Assembly (NCBI RefSeq): GCF_003086355.1
Contig: NZ_CP031733.1
Location: forward strand, 2,170,001 to 2,234,000
Reading direction: 5' to 3'
Length of the DNA: 64,000 bases
Source of the DNA: Streptococcus chenjunshii
GTDB taxonomy: Bacteria > Bacillota > Bacilli > Lactobacillales > Streptococcaceae
The first letter of the stretch is position 1. Each line of letters starts with the position of its first letter. Made by a program: the position numbers and the translations under genes. Positions 8,323 to 17,476 of this stretch are shown piece after piece. Under the pieces are notes generated by a model. The model was not told the DNA's origin and did not search any database. It saw only the letters and a program-made list of their open reading frames with translations.

Positions 8323-9390
8323 TCACTGTCCAAAGGGAAAGAGCCGGTCTAATCGAGCTGCCAGCTGCTGTATTCTCAGAAACCTAAATAGTTTTAAGCG
8401 AAAAAGTTCTACTAAAGCGGATATGGCAAAAATAAGAACTGCCGTTCCTAAAATCAGCAAGGGAAAGAGCATAATTGGGGCATCAACAAAAGGAATAAAA
8501 ACATCACGCATCCAAAAGCGTACCATTAAAGGGTTGAGATGAAACAGATAAACCCCTAAGGTTGTTGGAGCAAATCGTTTAATAAAAGCAAAAAAACGGC
8601 CCCCTTCTTTTATTTCCAGATTCGCACAGAGGATAAACAAAGCGACAGAGCCTGCCAGCAAGCTCGGAGACGTGTACCAGTACCAAATATCGCCGATTAA
8701 AAATTTCATGGTAAAGGTCACCAAAATTGACGCGCTGTAAATCAAGATCAAGTTCTGTGTCTTAAATCGTTTTTTCAAGTCAAGACGGCTGAGATAGGCT
8801 CCAATAATATAAAGGACAATCAGCCAATTCATACTGAATCCCTTGGCAAAAGAAAACTCATCAACTTTAGTGTTGAACAAAGCCGGCATGACTGAGAAAA
8901 AAAAGATTGCTACAAAAACAAGGTGTTTCAAATCTTTCTTGCTCAGCTTTACAAGGGCAGTATTCAGCAGAGGCATAAAAACAAGGAGACCAAAATAAGC
9001 CGTAATATACCAATACTGCCCCGTTATCACTGGGAAAAAAGCGCCCAGCCAGTCACCGCCGCTGAGGGTCTGCCCAGCTGCAGCAAAGATTAAGGTCAGA
9101 CCGATGGTGTAAAAAAACACCTGCAGCCACAAGGACAGCGCCTTAGAGTACCTGTAAGCAGACCTTAAGCCTACATAGCCGCTAATCAAAGCATAACAGT
9201 TAACAGCGCCGTAAGCTGTGACTTGAATCAGCCAGGTCACCCAGTAGTAGATATCAATATCACCTTGTACTTCATCTCGTATACCCCCTTTTCCCAAAAT
9301 ATGCGTAATAATAATCATTACCATAGCGAAAATACGCAAAAAATCAATTCCTGCATTATAAGAGGAAACTTTTAACTCTTTTGTCTTCAT
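8323..9390 (-). CDS. Acyltransferase 3 family membrane protein
   Basis: The 355-residue protein begins with a short cytosolic tail and the motif AGIDFLRIFAMVMIIITHIL, the first membrane helix with its conserved Arg and His in acyltransferase-3 (OafA/WecH-like) enzymes. About ten hydrophobic segments follow. Such proteins O-acetylate or O-succinylate cell-surface polysaccharides or similar acceptors; the acceptor here is unknown. It is convergent with ISL3 copy A and divergent from serS. Confidence 0.8.
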   Translation of the reverse strand: MKTKELKVSSYNAGIDFLRIFAMVMIIITHILGKGGIRDEVQGDIDIYYWVTWLIQVTAYGAVNCYALISGYVGLRSAYRYSKALSLWLQVFFYTIGLTLIFAAAGQTLSGGDWLGAFFPVITGQYWYITAYFGLLVFMPLLNTALVKLSKKDLKHLVFVAIFFFSVMPALFNTKVDEFSFAKGFSMNWLIVLYIIGAYLSRLDLKKRFKTQNLILIYSASILVTFTMKFLIGDIWYWYTSPSLLAGSVALFILCANLEIKEGGRFFAFIKRFAPTTLGVYLFHLNPLMVRFWMRDVFIPFVDAPIMLFPLLILGTAVLIFAISALVELFRLKLFRFLRIQQLAARLDRLFPFGQ

Positions 9391-9452
9391 AATATCTCAT
9401 TTTATCATAATCTGTTATTTTCAGACATATCAATCTGCTTACAATTTTTAAG

Positions 9453-9481
9453 TTTACTTTTCAGTAAATTTTTTATATAAT
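9453..9481 (+). promoter_or_regulatory. serS promoter
   Basis: TTTACT (9453-9458) and TATAAT (9476-9481) are 17 bp apart. Transcription from about 9488 would produce the T-box leader that precedes serS. Confidence 0.65.
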
Positions 9482-9487
9482 AGCAAC

Positions 9488-9667
9488 AACGGATAAGTAA
9501 GATTTTTTTCTTTTTCAGAAAATCTGCGTTTGCTGTGAGCAGATAAGAAAAAAATATGAAATTCTACCGTGAAAGCAGTTTAATAAGCAAGTAAGTGCAC
9601 AAAAATGTGAAGCTGGATGGAACCGCGCAGAAGCGCTCCAGCACTGCCGTTTCTGTGTGCTTTTTTC
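9488..9667 (+). promoter_or_regulatory. T-box riboswitch leader of serS
   Basis: The conserved T-box TGGAACCGCG is at 9618-9627, inside an antiterminator stem formed by GCTGGA (9613 onward) and TCCAGC (about 9637-9642). The competing terminator uses AGCAC and GTGCT followed by six T (to about 9666). Uncharged tRNA-Ser would be expected to favour antitermination. I could not assign the specifier codon with confidence; a TCT lies in AAATTCTACC near 9560-9570. Confidence 0.8.
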
Positions 9668-9764
9668 GTTAGCAGCTAAACTTTTTAATAGCTTTCTTTG
9701 CCAAACTGCACTGCCAATGCGCTTTGGCGCAAAAATGCTCCCATCTATTTTTAGGAGGAAATAT

Positions 9765-11045
9765 ATGTTAGATCTGAAACATATCCGAACAAACTTTGAT
9801 GCTCTTGCTTCTGACTTAGCCAACCGCGGTGTTGAAGTTGATATTTTACATAAGCTCAAAAAACTTGACGAGCAGCGGCGCAGTCTGCTTGTCAAAACGG
9901 AGACAGCTAAAGCTGAACGCAATACAGCCTCTGCCGCTATTGCACAGGCCAAGCGTCAAAAAGAAGACCCGTCAGAAGCCATTTCAGCCATGAAAAAACT
10001 AGCTGCAGAAATTAAACAGTTTGACCATGAATTGGCTGAAATCGAAGAAAAACTTCAGACCATTCTCTGGGAGCTTCCTAATATCCCTGCTAAAGATGTT
10101 CCGGTTGGGGCAGATGAGTCAGATAATGTCGAAGTACGCCGCTGGGGAAAACCGAAAGACTTTGATTTTGACATAAAAGCGCATTGGGATATCGGTGAAG
10201 CATTAGAAATCCTTGACTGGGAAAGAGGCGGTAAAGTAACCGGCTCACGTTTTCTTTTTTATAAAGGGCTAGGCGCCCAGTTAGAGAGAGCTGTCTACAA
10301 CTTCATGCTGGATGAGCATGCTAAAGAGGGCTATACAGAGGTCATTCCTCCTTACATGGTTAATCATGAGTCGATGTTTGGCACTGGTCAGTATCCTAAA
10401 TTTAAGGAAGATACTTTTGAATTAGCGGCATCTGATTATGTTCTTATTCCTACCGCTGAAGTACCTCTGACCAACTATTATCGAGATGAAATTCTAGATG
10501 GTAAGGACCTTCCGGTTTATTTTACAGCTATGAGTCCTTCATTTCGCTCAGAAGCTGGTTCAGCCGGCCGCGATACTCGGGGATTAATTCGGCTGCATCA
10601 ATTTCACAAAGTCGAAATGGTTAAATTCTCCAAGCCGGAAAACTCCTATGATGAGCTGGAAAAAATGACAGCCAATGCCGAAAATATTCTTAAAAAACTT
10701 GGCTTGCCTTACCGAGTTATCGTGCTCTGTACTGGTGACATGGGCTTTTCAGCTGCTAAGACTTATGATTTAGAAGTTTGGCTGCCAGCCCAAAACACTT
10801 ACCGAGAAATTTCCAGCTGTTCAAATACGGAGGATTTCCAAGCCCGACGCGCGCAAATCCGCTACCGAGACGAAGCAGACGGTAAAGTGAAATTGCTGCA
10901 TACCCTCAATGGTTCCGGATTGGCTGTCGGCCGTACTGTAGCAGCTATTTTAGAAAATTACCAAAATGAAGACGGTTCTGTCACAATACCGGAAGTCCTG
11001 CGTCCTTACATGAAAGGCACAGACAGGATTCCCCTAAAACCATAA
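9765..11045 (+). CDS. serS: Seryl-tRNA synthetase
   Basis: The 426-residue class II synthetase charges tRNA-Ser. It begins [20 protein letters not shown] and continues with the long N-terminal coiled-coil arm (about residues 30-105). Class II motif 2 is [20 protein letters not shown] and motif 3 lies in [20 protein letters not shown]. The ATG at 9765 is chosen because TAGGAGGAA lies just before it and the length fits; the frame is open 36 codons further upstream, but into the T-box terminator region. A terminator follows at 11072. Confidence 0.97.
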   Translation: MLDLKHIRTNFDALASDLANRGVEVDILHKLKKLDEQRRSLLVKTETAKAERNTASAAIAQAKRQKEDPSEAISAMKKLAAEIKQFDHELAEIEEKLQTILWELPNIPAKDVPVGADESDNVEVRRWGKPKDFDFDIKAHWDIGEALEILDWERGGKVTGSRFLFYKGLGAQLERAVYNFMLDEHAKEGYTEVIPPYMVNHESMFGTGQYPKFKEDTFELAASDYVLIPTAEVPLTNYYRDEILDGKDLPVYFTAMSPSFRSEAGSAGRDTRGLIRLHQFHKVEMVKFSKPENSYDELEKMTANAENILKKLGLPYRVIVLCTGDMGFSAAKTYDLEVWLPAQNTYREISSCSNTEDFQARRAQIRYRDEADGKVKLLHTLNGSGLAVGRTVAAILENYQNEDGSVTIPEVLRPYMKGTDRIPLKP

Positions 11046-11071
11046 GTGGCTGACAGTACTGACACAAAAAC

Positions 11072-11106
11072 AAAGGAATCTATGACAAAGTCCAGATTCC
11101 TTTTTA
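11072..11106 (+). terminator. serS terminator, target of ISL3 copy B
   Basis: AAAGGAATCT (11072-11081) pairs with AGATTCCTTT (11094-11103), followed by T. The 8-bp target duplication of ISL3 copy B (CTTTTTAC, 11100-11107) falls on the T tract. Confidence 0.85.
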
Positions 11107-11107
11107 C

Positions 11108-12515
11108 GGCTCTATAATTTCTGTAGTGGGTAAATCCACTGCGAAGATTATAGGGCTTTTTAATGCAGACAAAAAGTCCCATATGACTTATAATGAAAAG
11201 CGTTGAAACAACTCATTAGAAAGATTCATATGGAACAACTCTATCATACTACAGAATTGATTGGAATTAAAGATAAAAACATTACTCTGAATAAAGTTTT
11301 TAAGTGTCAAACACACATTGAGGTCTGGGCTAGGCTTGATTATGAGCCTAAATCTTGTCCAACTTGTGGGGGAAAGCAGATAAAATACGACTTCCAAAGG
11401 CCGTCAAAGATTCCATACCTTGAAATTGCTGGATTTCCTAGTCTTATCAAACTCAAAAAGCGTCGTTTCCAGTGCAAAAGCTGTCGCAGAGTTACAGTCG
11501 CTGAGACTAACTTGGTTCGGAAAAACTGCCAAATCGCTGAACCTGTTAGACAAAAGATCACACAAGGCTTGATCAAACGTGATGCTCTGACACACATCGC
11601 TCAGAACTTGGCTGTTTCAACGTCAACTGTCCATCGTAAGCTCAAGCAATTCACCTTCAAAGAAGACTTTTATCATCTGCCTGAGCTCCTCTCCATCGAT
11701 GAATTTTCTTATCAAAAGGGTAAACTAGCCTTCATTGCTCAAGATTGTGAAACCAAGAAAATCATCACGATCCTGGATAATCGGACACAAACAACCATTC
11801 GCAATCATTTCTTTAAGTACTCTAAAAAGGCTAGAAACAGCGTTAAAAGCGTTACCGTTGATATGTCTGGCAGCTATATTCCTCTTATCAAAACTCTATT
11901 TCCTAATGCTCAAATCGTTCTTGATAGATTTCACATCGTACAGCATATTAGCCGAGCTCTTAATCACACTCGCATTCAACTCATGAAACAGTTTGACAAG
12001 AAATCTCTGGAATATCGTGCCCTCAAATACTACTGGAAACTGGTCTTGAAAGACAGCCGAAAACGTTCTTTGAACCGTTTTTACTCAAGAACTTTTAGGG
12101 AGACCCTGACACCAAAAGAATGCTTGACCAAAATCTTCCAGCTTGTCCCTCAATTACAGGGCTACTATGACCTTTATCAGCTCCTGCTTTTCCACTTGCA
12201 AGAGAAAAACGCTAACTGTTTCTTTGACCTGATAACAGAAGCTTTCCCACACCTTAATCAAACCTTTAGAACCACTCTTGCCACACTTGTTCGCTATAAA
12301 AAATACGTTACAAACGCCATACAGATGCCCTATTCTAACGCCAAACTTGAGGCTACAAACTCATCAAGGACATCAAGCGTAATGCCTTTGGTTTTCGGAA
12401 CTTTGACAATTTTAAAACTCGCATCCTTATCGCTTTGAACATAGCAAAAGAGGAGACGAACTTTGTCTCCTCTCGTGCTTAGCTATAAGTCACCCACTAC
12501 AGTTGACAATGAGCC
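11108..12515 (+). mobile_element. ISL3-family insertion sequence, copy B
   Basis: This 1408-bp element appears identical to copy A but in opposite orientation. It is flanked by a perfect 8-bp direct repeat CTTTTTAC (11100-11107 and 12516-12523), as expected for ISL3 transposition. The left terminal sequence starts GGCTCTATAATTTCTGTAGT and the right end, read inward, GGCTCATTGTCAACTGTAGT. A hairpin AGAGGAGAC/GTCTCCTCT (12449-12473) follows the transposase gene. Confidence 0.93.
11230..12438 (+). CDS. ISL3-family transposase, C-terminus frameshifted (copy B)
   Basis: The 402-residue product is identical to that of copy A, including the loss of one AAAC unit near 12355-12361, directly after the KLEATN motif that carries the presumed catalytic Glu374. 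The zinc-finger cysteines and the two catalytic Asp residues are intact. Restoring the four bases would give the IKDIKRNAFGFRNF-type C-terminus found in other ISL3 transposases. Confidence 0.9.
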   Translation: MEQLYHTTELIGIKDKNITLNKVFKCQTHIEVWARLDYEPKSCPTCGGKQIKYDFQRPSKIPYLEIAGFPSLIKLKKRRFQCKSCRRVTVAETNLVRKNCQIAEPVRQKITQGLIKRDALTHIAQNLAVSTSTVHRKLKQFTFKEDFYHLPELLSIDEFSYQKGKLAFIAQDCETKKIITILDNRTQTTIRNHFFKYSKKARNSVKSVTVDMSGSYIPLIKTLFPNAQIVLDRFHIVQHISRALNHTRIQLMKQFDKKSLEYRALKYYWKLVLKDSRKRSLNRFYSRTFRETLTPKECLTKIFQLVPQLQGYYDLYQLLLFHLQEKNANCFFDLITEAFPHLNQTFRTTLATLVRYKKYVTNAIQMPYSNAKLEATNSSRTSSVMPLVFGTLTILKLASLSL

Positions 12516-12535
12516 CTTTTTACATGATTTCATAA

Positions 12536-12788
12536 CAAGATACAAAGGCCGTGAAAAAATCCGTATGAAAAGGCGGTAAGTCCGAAATCTTTGATTTCGC
12601 AGACGCACCCCTGTCAAGACGACTAGAAGGGTGCGGTCGGCTGTTAAGACGACAAAGCCTTCAGACGTCTACGGCTGGCGGTAAGTCCGAAATCTTTGAT
12701 TTCACAGGCAGCACTTCTGCCAAGACGACTAGGGAGGGGCAGAACCCCAAACTATAAGGTCCCCAGTCAGCTTGGCAAGCTGCTTGGA
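12536..12788. repeat. Intergenic hairpin repeat, copy 3, one end missing
   Basis: The constant end AAGATACAAAGGCCGTG begins at 12536. It is followed by the AAAATCCGTATGAAAA arm and two modules with the CGAAATC/GATTTCG hairpin. The opposite constant end is not found before the next gene. The 14 bp between ISL3 copy B and this repeat, and much of the repeat, recur in inverted orientation beside copy A. Confidence 0.7.
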
Positions 12789-12790
12789 TT

Positions 12791-13423
12791 CTAAGATTGT
12801 CCGTTAGCTAGCTTGTAATAAGGCAAGAGGACTTTAAAACCTCGGTTTAGATTTTCAATCAATTCAGTTAAGGTTTGATTCTCCTTGATGGGAAAATCAT
12901 ATTTGACTAAAACTTTCCGAACCTCGCCTTGTTTTACTTGCTTTTTCAGCTGCTGACGGTTTTCTTCTGTCCCAGTTAAACGGTAGCTCTTCCCCTTCTC
13001 CTGCACCAGATAATAAAGCGGTGCATCAATAGGAAGCTCTAGAACCTGATGCTGCTTAGCCAATGTCCGCTCCGATTTTTGCCGTTCAATAAAGCTGACC
13101 TCTGCAGATATTCCAAAATCATTCTTTTGACCGTACAGACGAATAGCAAAACCGACATCATCCGATTTATCTTCAGGAGCTTTATAGTAGCACCAAAAAT
13201 GAGGGCGGGCAATTTGGGCTTGATTAGCCCAATTGCTCACCCTGCCCATTTCCCAAGGACTGATTTTTAGAGCCAGAGCTTTAGCGATTTCAGTGAAACT
13301 GGCTCTAGCTGCTTGTCCAGCTTGTTTTAGGGACAGCATATCATCAGCCAAGGGACCGGCTTTTTCCGGCTTAATGTATCTGACTCCTCGAAAAGCAAGA
13401 TAGTGATTTATTTCCTGATACAT
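12791..13423 (-). CDS. Conserved streptococcal hypothetical protein
   Basis: The protein has 210 residues from the ATG at 13423, which has GAGGG five bases upstream; a GTG four codons earlier is possible. It is soluble and mixed in composition, with no signal peptide or membrane segment, and I recognise no catalytic motif. It contains YYLVQEKGKSYRLTG and a basic, Gln/Lys-rich C-terminal region. It stands alone downstream of the fatty-acid cluster, on the same strand. Confidence 0.7.
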   Translation of the reverse strand: MYQEINHYLAFRGVRYIKPEKAGPLADDMLSLKQAGQAARASFTEIAKALALKISPWEMGRVSNWANQAQIARPHFWCYYKAPEDKSDDVGFAIRLYGQKNDFGISAEVSFIERQKSERTLAKQHQVLELPIDAPLYYLVQEKGKSYRLTGTEENRQQLKKQVKQGEVRKVLVKYDFPIKENQTLTELIENLNRGFKVLLPYYKLANGQS

Positions 13424-13521
13424 CTTTTCCCTCACAGCCTTTGTTATAAAATCTTTCGTGAAAACACTTGAGAGAACAGCTGGTATGAAGACAGCCGTGC
13501 TATTAAAGGCAAGCTGGCTTT

Positions 13522-14292
13522 TCAGTATTTTCTAAAACGCCGATACCGCTTTTCAAGCAAGTCTTCAAGAGGAAGCTGGCTAAGTTTTTCTATCTCTGCT
13601 ATCAAGCTGGTTTTGATGCGTTCAATGATTTCGCTGGAAAAGTAGCCGTGTTCGGGAATGATTTGGTCAATTACTCCCATATTAAGTAATTCTCCTGCGG
13701 TAATTTTCATCAATTCAGCTGCTTCTGTAGCCCGGCTGCCATCCTTCCAGAGAATTGAGGCAAAACCTTCCGGACTGAGGACTGCGTAAATCGTATGTTC
13801 CAGCATCCAGACCTGATCAGCTACAGCAAGTGCTAAGGCACCGCCGGAACCGCCTTCGCCGATAATAATGGCAATGATGGGAACCCGCAAATCACTCATC
13901 TCAAGAAGATTTTTGGCGATAGCTTCGCCTTGGCCCCGTTCCTCAGCACCAATCCCAGGATAAGCACCGGCTGTATTAATAAAAGTAATAACAGGACGGC
14001 CGAATTTTTCAGCCTGCTTCATCAGCCTCAGTGCCTTACGATAGCCTTCAGGATTAGGCTGACCAAAATTACGCTTCAAATTGTCCTGCAAATTTTTCCC
14101 TTTTTGAATGCCGATAACCGTAACCGGACGGCCGTCCAAACGGGCAAGGCCGCCGACAACAGCGCCATCATCTGCAAAGTGACGATCACCATGCAATTCC
14201 ATGAAATCATCAAAAATGAGTTCTGCATAATCAAGAGCCGTCAGCCGTCCTTGATTCCGCGCTTCTTTTAAAATTCTAGCGACATCGCTCAT
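13522..14292 (-). CDS. accA: Acetyl-CoA carboxylase carboxyltransferase subunit alpha
   Basis: The 256-residue protein begins [20 protein letters not shown] and contains [20 protein letters not shown] and [20 protein letters not shown], hallmarks of the CT-alpha subunit with its oxyanion-forming Gly-rich loop. With AccD it transfers carboxyl from biotin to acetyl-CoA, making malonyl-CoA. Its ATG overlaps the accD stop (ATGA), so the two are translationally coupled. It is the last gene of the cluster. Confidence 0.97.
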   Translation of the reverse strand: MSDVARILKEARNQGRLTALDYAELIFDDFMELHGDRHFADDGAVVGGLARLDGRPVTVIGIQKGKNLQDNLKRNFGQPNPEGYRKALRLMKQAEKFGRPVITFINTAGAYPGIGAEERGQGEAIAKNLLEMSDLRVPIIAIIIGEGGSGGALALAVADQVWMLEHTIYAVLSPEGFASILWKDGSRATEAAELMKITAGELLNMGVIDQIIPEHGYFSSEIIERIKTSLIAEIEKLSQLPLEDLLEKRYRRFRKY

Positions 14293-15158
14293 TTGCTGCT
14301 ACCTCCGTGGAATTCAAGTAATCTGGCGATTGTATCCGGCATTTCCGTTCGTTTAACAATAGCATCAATAAAACCATGATCCAGCAGAAATTCTGCCTTT
14401 TGAAAATCATCCGGCAGACTTTCCCGAACAGTAGTCTCGATGACACGCCGACCAGCAAACCCCACGAGTGCCTGCGGTTCTGCTAAAATAATATCACCTT
14501 CCATAGCAAAACTTGCAGTTACGCCCCCGGTCGTCGGATCCGTAAGAACAGTCAGATAAAATAGGCCAGCATTTGCGTGGCGCTTAACCGCCGCCGAAAT
14601 CTTAGCCATCTGCATAAGACTCATAATGCCTTCCTGCATGCGGGCACCGCCGGAAGCTGTAAAAATCACAACTGGCAGTTTTTCTTTAAGAGCCAGTTCA
14701 AACAGCTGTGTGATTTTTTCTCCGACAACAGTCCCCATACTTGCCATAATAAAATTTGAGTCCATAACAGCAAGCGCCGTAAGCTGACCTTTGATTAAAG
14801 CCTTACCTGTTATGACAGCCTCATCTAAACCCGTCTTTTTTCTGGCTTGAGCTAATTTCTCTTCATAGTCAGGAAATTTCAACGGATTCTTTGTCTCCAT
14901 TCCGGCAAATAACTCTTCAAAAGACCCGTCATCGACAGTGATAGCCAAGCGTTCCTGAGCTGAAATACGGAAATTATAAGAACAAGACGGGCAAATCTTA
15001 GCTGGCCCCAGATCTTTCTGATAAATCATATGCTTACATGCTGGACATTTAGCAAATAACTCATCAGGAACTTCCGGAGCTTCCCGCTGCGCTTCTCTTT
15101 TCACGGAATGATTAGGGTTTATTCTAATATATTTATCTTTTTTACTAAATAAAGCCAT
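14289..15158 (-). CDS. accD: Acetyl-CoA carboxylase carboxyltransferase subunit beta
   Basis: The 289-residue protein has the N-terminal zinc ribbon formed by Cys38, Cys41, Cys56 and Cys59 (CPAC and CPSC) and the CT-beta core with [20 protein letters not shown]. It pairs with AccA. The upstream accC ends 15 bp before its ATG, and a GGAGGGAGG site overlaps this spacer. Confidence 0.97.
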   Translation of the reverse strand: MALFSKKDKYIRINPNHSVKREAQREAPEVPDELFAKCPACKHMIYQKDLGPAKICPSCSYNFRISAQERLAITVDDGSFEELFAGMETKNPLKFPDYEEKLAQARKKTGLDEAVITGKALIKGQLTALAVMDSNFIMASMGTVVGEKITQLFELALKEKLPVVIFTASGGARMQEGIMSLMQMAKISAAVKRHANAGLFYLTVLTDPTTGGVTASFAMEGDIILAEPQALVGFAGRRVIETTVRESLPDDFQKAEFLLDHGFIDAIVKRTEMPDTIARLLEFHGGSSK

Positions 15159-15173
15159 GAAACCTCCCTCCTA

Positions 15174-16541
15174 TCAATCCTTCTTATGATAATTCGGCAG
15201 GAATGATTCCATCAGGAAAGACGTATCATAATCACCGGCAATAACATGGCTGTCAGAGATTAAATCCATTTGAAAGCTGGTATTCGTTATAACACCTTCA
15301 ATCTCTAACTCATACAAAGCCCGCTGCATTTTCATAAGCGCATCAAAGCGGTTTTCCCCGTGGACAATGATTTTAGCAATCATACTGTCATAGTAAGGAG
15401 GAATAGTGTAACCGGGATAAACAGCAGAATCAACACGTAAACCAACTCCTCCGCCCGGCAGGTAGAGGTCTGTAATTTTTCCGGGACTCGGCGCAAAATT
15501 GAAATCAGGATTTTCAGCATTAATTCGGCATTCAATGGCGTGCCCCTTAATGGTAATATCAGTCTGTGTAAAAGATAAAGCCTGACCGGCAGCTATCTTA
15601 ATCTGTTCTTTGATGATATCAATTCCTGTCACAAATTCTGTCACTGGATGCTCAACCTGCACACGGGTATTCATCTCCATAAAATAGAACTGTCCCGATT
15701 TTTCATCCAAGAGGAATTCAATCGTCCCTGCACTTTCATAAGCAACAGCCTGAGCAGCACGTACAGCAGCAGCACCCATTTTCCCTCGAAGTGTAGGGCC
15801 GATGGCAACTGAAGGGCTCTCTTCAAGCACTTTTTGATTATTACGCTGCAAGGAACAGTCTCTCTCTCCTAAATGGACGATATGGCCAAAACTGTCTCCC
15901 AAAATCTGGACCTCAATATGCCGAGCCGGATAGATAACCTTTTCGATGTACATGGCACCATTCCCAAAAGCGGCTAAAGCCTCCTGGGAAGCAGATTCAA
16001 AAGCAGGAGCCAGATCGCTTTTCTTATCAACTTTGCGAATGCCCTTGCCGCCGCCGCCTGCAGAGGCCTTTAGCATGACGGGGTAACCGACCGTCTCAGC
16101 TATTTCAAGGGCTTCTTCGACAGTAAAGACTTCCCCGGGAGAACCCGGAATAACAGGAACGTCAGCTTTAATCATCTCTGCACGCGCATTAATCTTATCC
16201 CCCATCTTATCCATGATGGAACCGGCCGGACCGATAAATTTAATATTCATTTCCTCGCACATGGTTGCAAATTTAGCATTTTCGCTCAAAAAGCCAAATC
16301 CTGGGTGGATAGCTTCCGCTCCAGAGACAACAGCTGCCGATAAGACTGAATTCATATTCAAGTAAGAATCAGCCGATTTGGCAGGACCTATGCAGATTGC
16401 TTCATCAGCTAAATTAGTGTGGAGAGCCTCTTTATCAGCCTCTGAATAGACAGCAACTGTTGTAATTCCAAGCTCACGCGCTGCTCGAATAATGCGCACC
16501 GCAATTTCACCGCGATTAGCAATTAAAATTTTTTTAAACAT
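15174..16541 (-). CDS. accC: Acetyl-CoA carboxylase biotin carboxylase subunit
   Basis: The 455-residue protein starts MFKKILIANRGEIAVRIIRA, and the ATP-grasp Gly-rich loop KASAGGGGKGIRKV lies near residue 160. EMNTRVQVEHPVTE and the active-site Arg-bearing region follow. It carboxylates biotin on AccB using ATP and bicarbonate. The ATG at 16541 is preferred over an in-frame start 17 codons upstream because of homology and an AAAGGAGA site, although the spacing is long (about 12 bases). Confidence 0.97.
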   Translation of the reverse strand: MFKKILIANRGEIAVRIIRAARELGITTVAVYSEADKEALHTNLADEAICIGPAKSADSYLNMNSVLSAAVVSGAEAIHPGFGFLSENAKFATMCEEMNIKFIGPAGSIMDKMGDKINARAEMIKADVPVIPGSPGEVFTVEEALEIAETVGYPVMLKASAGGGGKGIRKVDKKSDLAPAFESASQEALAAFGNGAMYIEKVIYPARHIEVQILGDSFGHIVHLGERDCSLQRNNQKVLEESPSVAIGPTLRGKMGAAAVRAAQAVAYESAGTIEFLLDEKSGQFYFMEMNTRVQVEHPVTEFVTGIDIIKEQIKIAAGQALSFTQTDITIKGHAIECRINAENPDFNFAPSPGKITDLYLPGGGVGLRVDSAVYPGYTIPPYYDSMIAKIIVHGENRFDALMKMQRALYELEIEGVITNTSFQMDLISDSHVIAGDYDTSFLMESFLPNYHKKD

Positions 16542-16575
16542 AGTGCTGTACTTCTCCTTTATCAGCTTTTTTATT

Positions 16576-16998
16576 TTAGCTGCCAATCGCAAAAGTTAAG
16601 GTCCCGCTGGCGGCTAACTGTCCGTCTACTTCCACCTTTGCCTCAACAACAGCAATCGTCCCGCGGCGTTTTATGAATTTAGCGGTCATAACCAGCTGAT
16701 CCCCTGGGACAACTTGCTTTTTAAATTTCACCTTATCCATTCCGGCGTAAAAAACCAATTTGCCTTTATTTTCCTCTTTAGACAGCTCCAGAACCCCGGC
16801 AGTCTGTGCTAAAGCTTCCATGATTAAGACTCCCGGCATCACAGGATACTGAGGAAAGTGACCGTCAAAGAAAGGTTCATTGATGGTGACATTTTTTAAA
16901 GCAACAATTTCATCCTCTTCTGCTTTGATAACACGATCAACTAAGAGCATAGGATAACGGTGGGGCAATGCTTCACGAATTTTTTGAATATCAATCAT
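16576..16998 (-). CDS. fabZ: 3-hydroxyacyl-ACP dehydratase
   Basis: The 140-residue hot-dog enzyme dehydrates 3-hydroxyacyl-ACP to trans-2-enoyl-ACP. The catalytic His47 is in [14 protein letters not shown] and Glu61 in LIMEALAQ. The start codon overlaps the accB stop by four bases (ATGA), indicating coupling. In streptococci the cis isomer is then made by FabM, encoded at the upstream end of this cluster. Confidence 0.97.
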   Translation of the reverse strand: MIDIQKIREALPHRYPMLLVDRVIKAEEDEIVALKNVTINEPFFDGHFPQYPVMPGVLIMEALAQTAGVLELSKEENKGKLVFYAGMDKVKFKKQVVPGDQLVMTAKFIKRRGTIAVVEAKVEVDGQLAASGTLTFAIGS

Positions 16999-17474
16999 TT
17001 TATACGTACCAACCCTTCGCCAAATTCAATGACCTTTTCATTAACTGCCAAAATTTCCGTCACGATTCCGTCACGTGGTGCAGGAATTTCATTCATGACT
17101 TTCATGGCTTCGATAATCAGCAAGGTCTGTCCCTTTTTAACGGTATCGCCAACAGATATAAAAGGCGGTTTATCTGGCGCAGGAGCCAAATAAGCAACGC
17201 CCACAAGCGGACTCTCAACAAGATCCCCTTCAGCTTCTGCAGTTGCAGCAGATGCTGAAGGCTCAGCTGAATCCGCAGAAACTAAAGATGAAGGTGCTGG
17301 TGATTCCTTTTCTGAAACCGGTTCAGCAACAGAATTGGCAGGAGCTGCAGGCTCTGGTAAATGAGCAGTGTTTTTACTAAAAGTCAGTTCATCATTTGCA
17401 CTGCGGTAAGAGAATTCCTTAAGACTTGACTGATCAAACTGAGCCATTAAGTCTTTAATTTCTTCAATATTCAA
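16995..17474 (-). CDS. accB: Biotin carboxyl carrier protein
   Basis: From a TTG start at 17474 the protein has 159 residues ([15 protein letters not shown]...). The TTG is chosen because GGAGG stands seven bases upstream; the TTG five codons earlier would put this site inside the gene. An Ala/Pro/Ser/Glu-rich linker (about residues 35-85) leads to the biotinyl domain with Lys125 in EAMKVMNE. Only two bases separate it from the fabF stop. Confidence 0.95.
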   Translation of the reverse strand: MNIEEIKDLMAQFDQSSLKEFSYRSANDELTFSKNTAHLPEPAAPANSVAEPVSEKESPAPSSLVSADSAEPSASAATAEAEGDLVESPLVGVAYLAPAPDKPPFISVGDTVKKGQTLLIIEAMKVMNEIPAPRDGIVTEILAVNEKVIEFGEGLVRIK

Positions 17475-17476
17475 GA

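Noticed and set aside
9657..9764. An N-terminal extension of 36 residues on seryl-tRNA synthetase
   Set aside because: It would overlap the T-box terminator, lacks a ribosome binding site and is absent from the enzyme family, while TAGGAGGAA serves the ATG at 9765.
6821..12515. A composite transposon made of the two inverted ISL3 copies
   Set aside because: The interior holds serS and an acyltransferase gene in what I take to be normal chromosomal order, and the outer flanks do not carry a target duplication of the whole unit.
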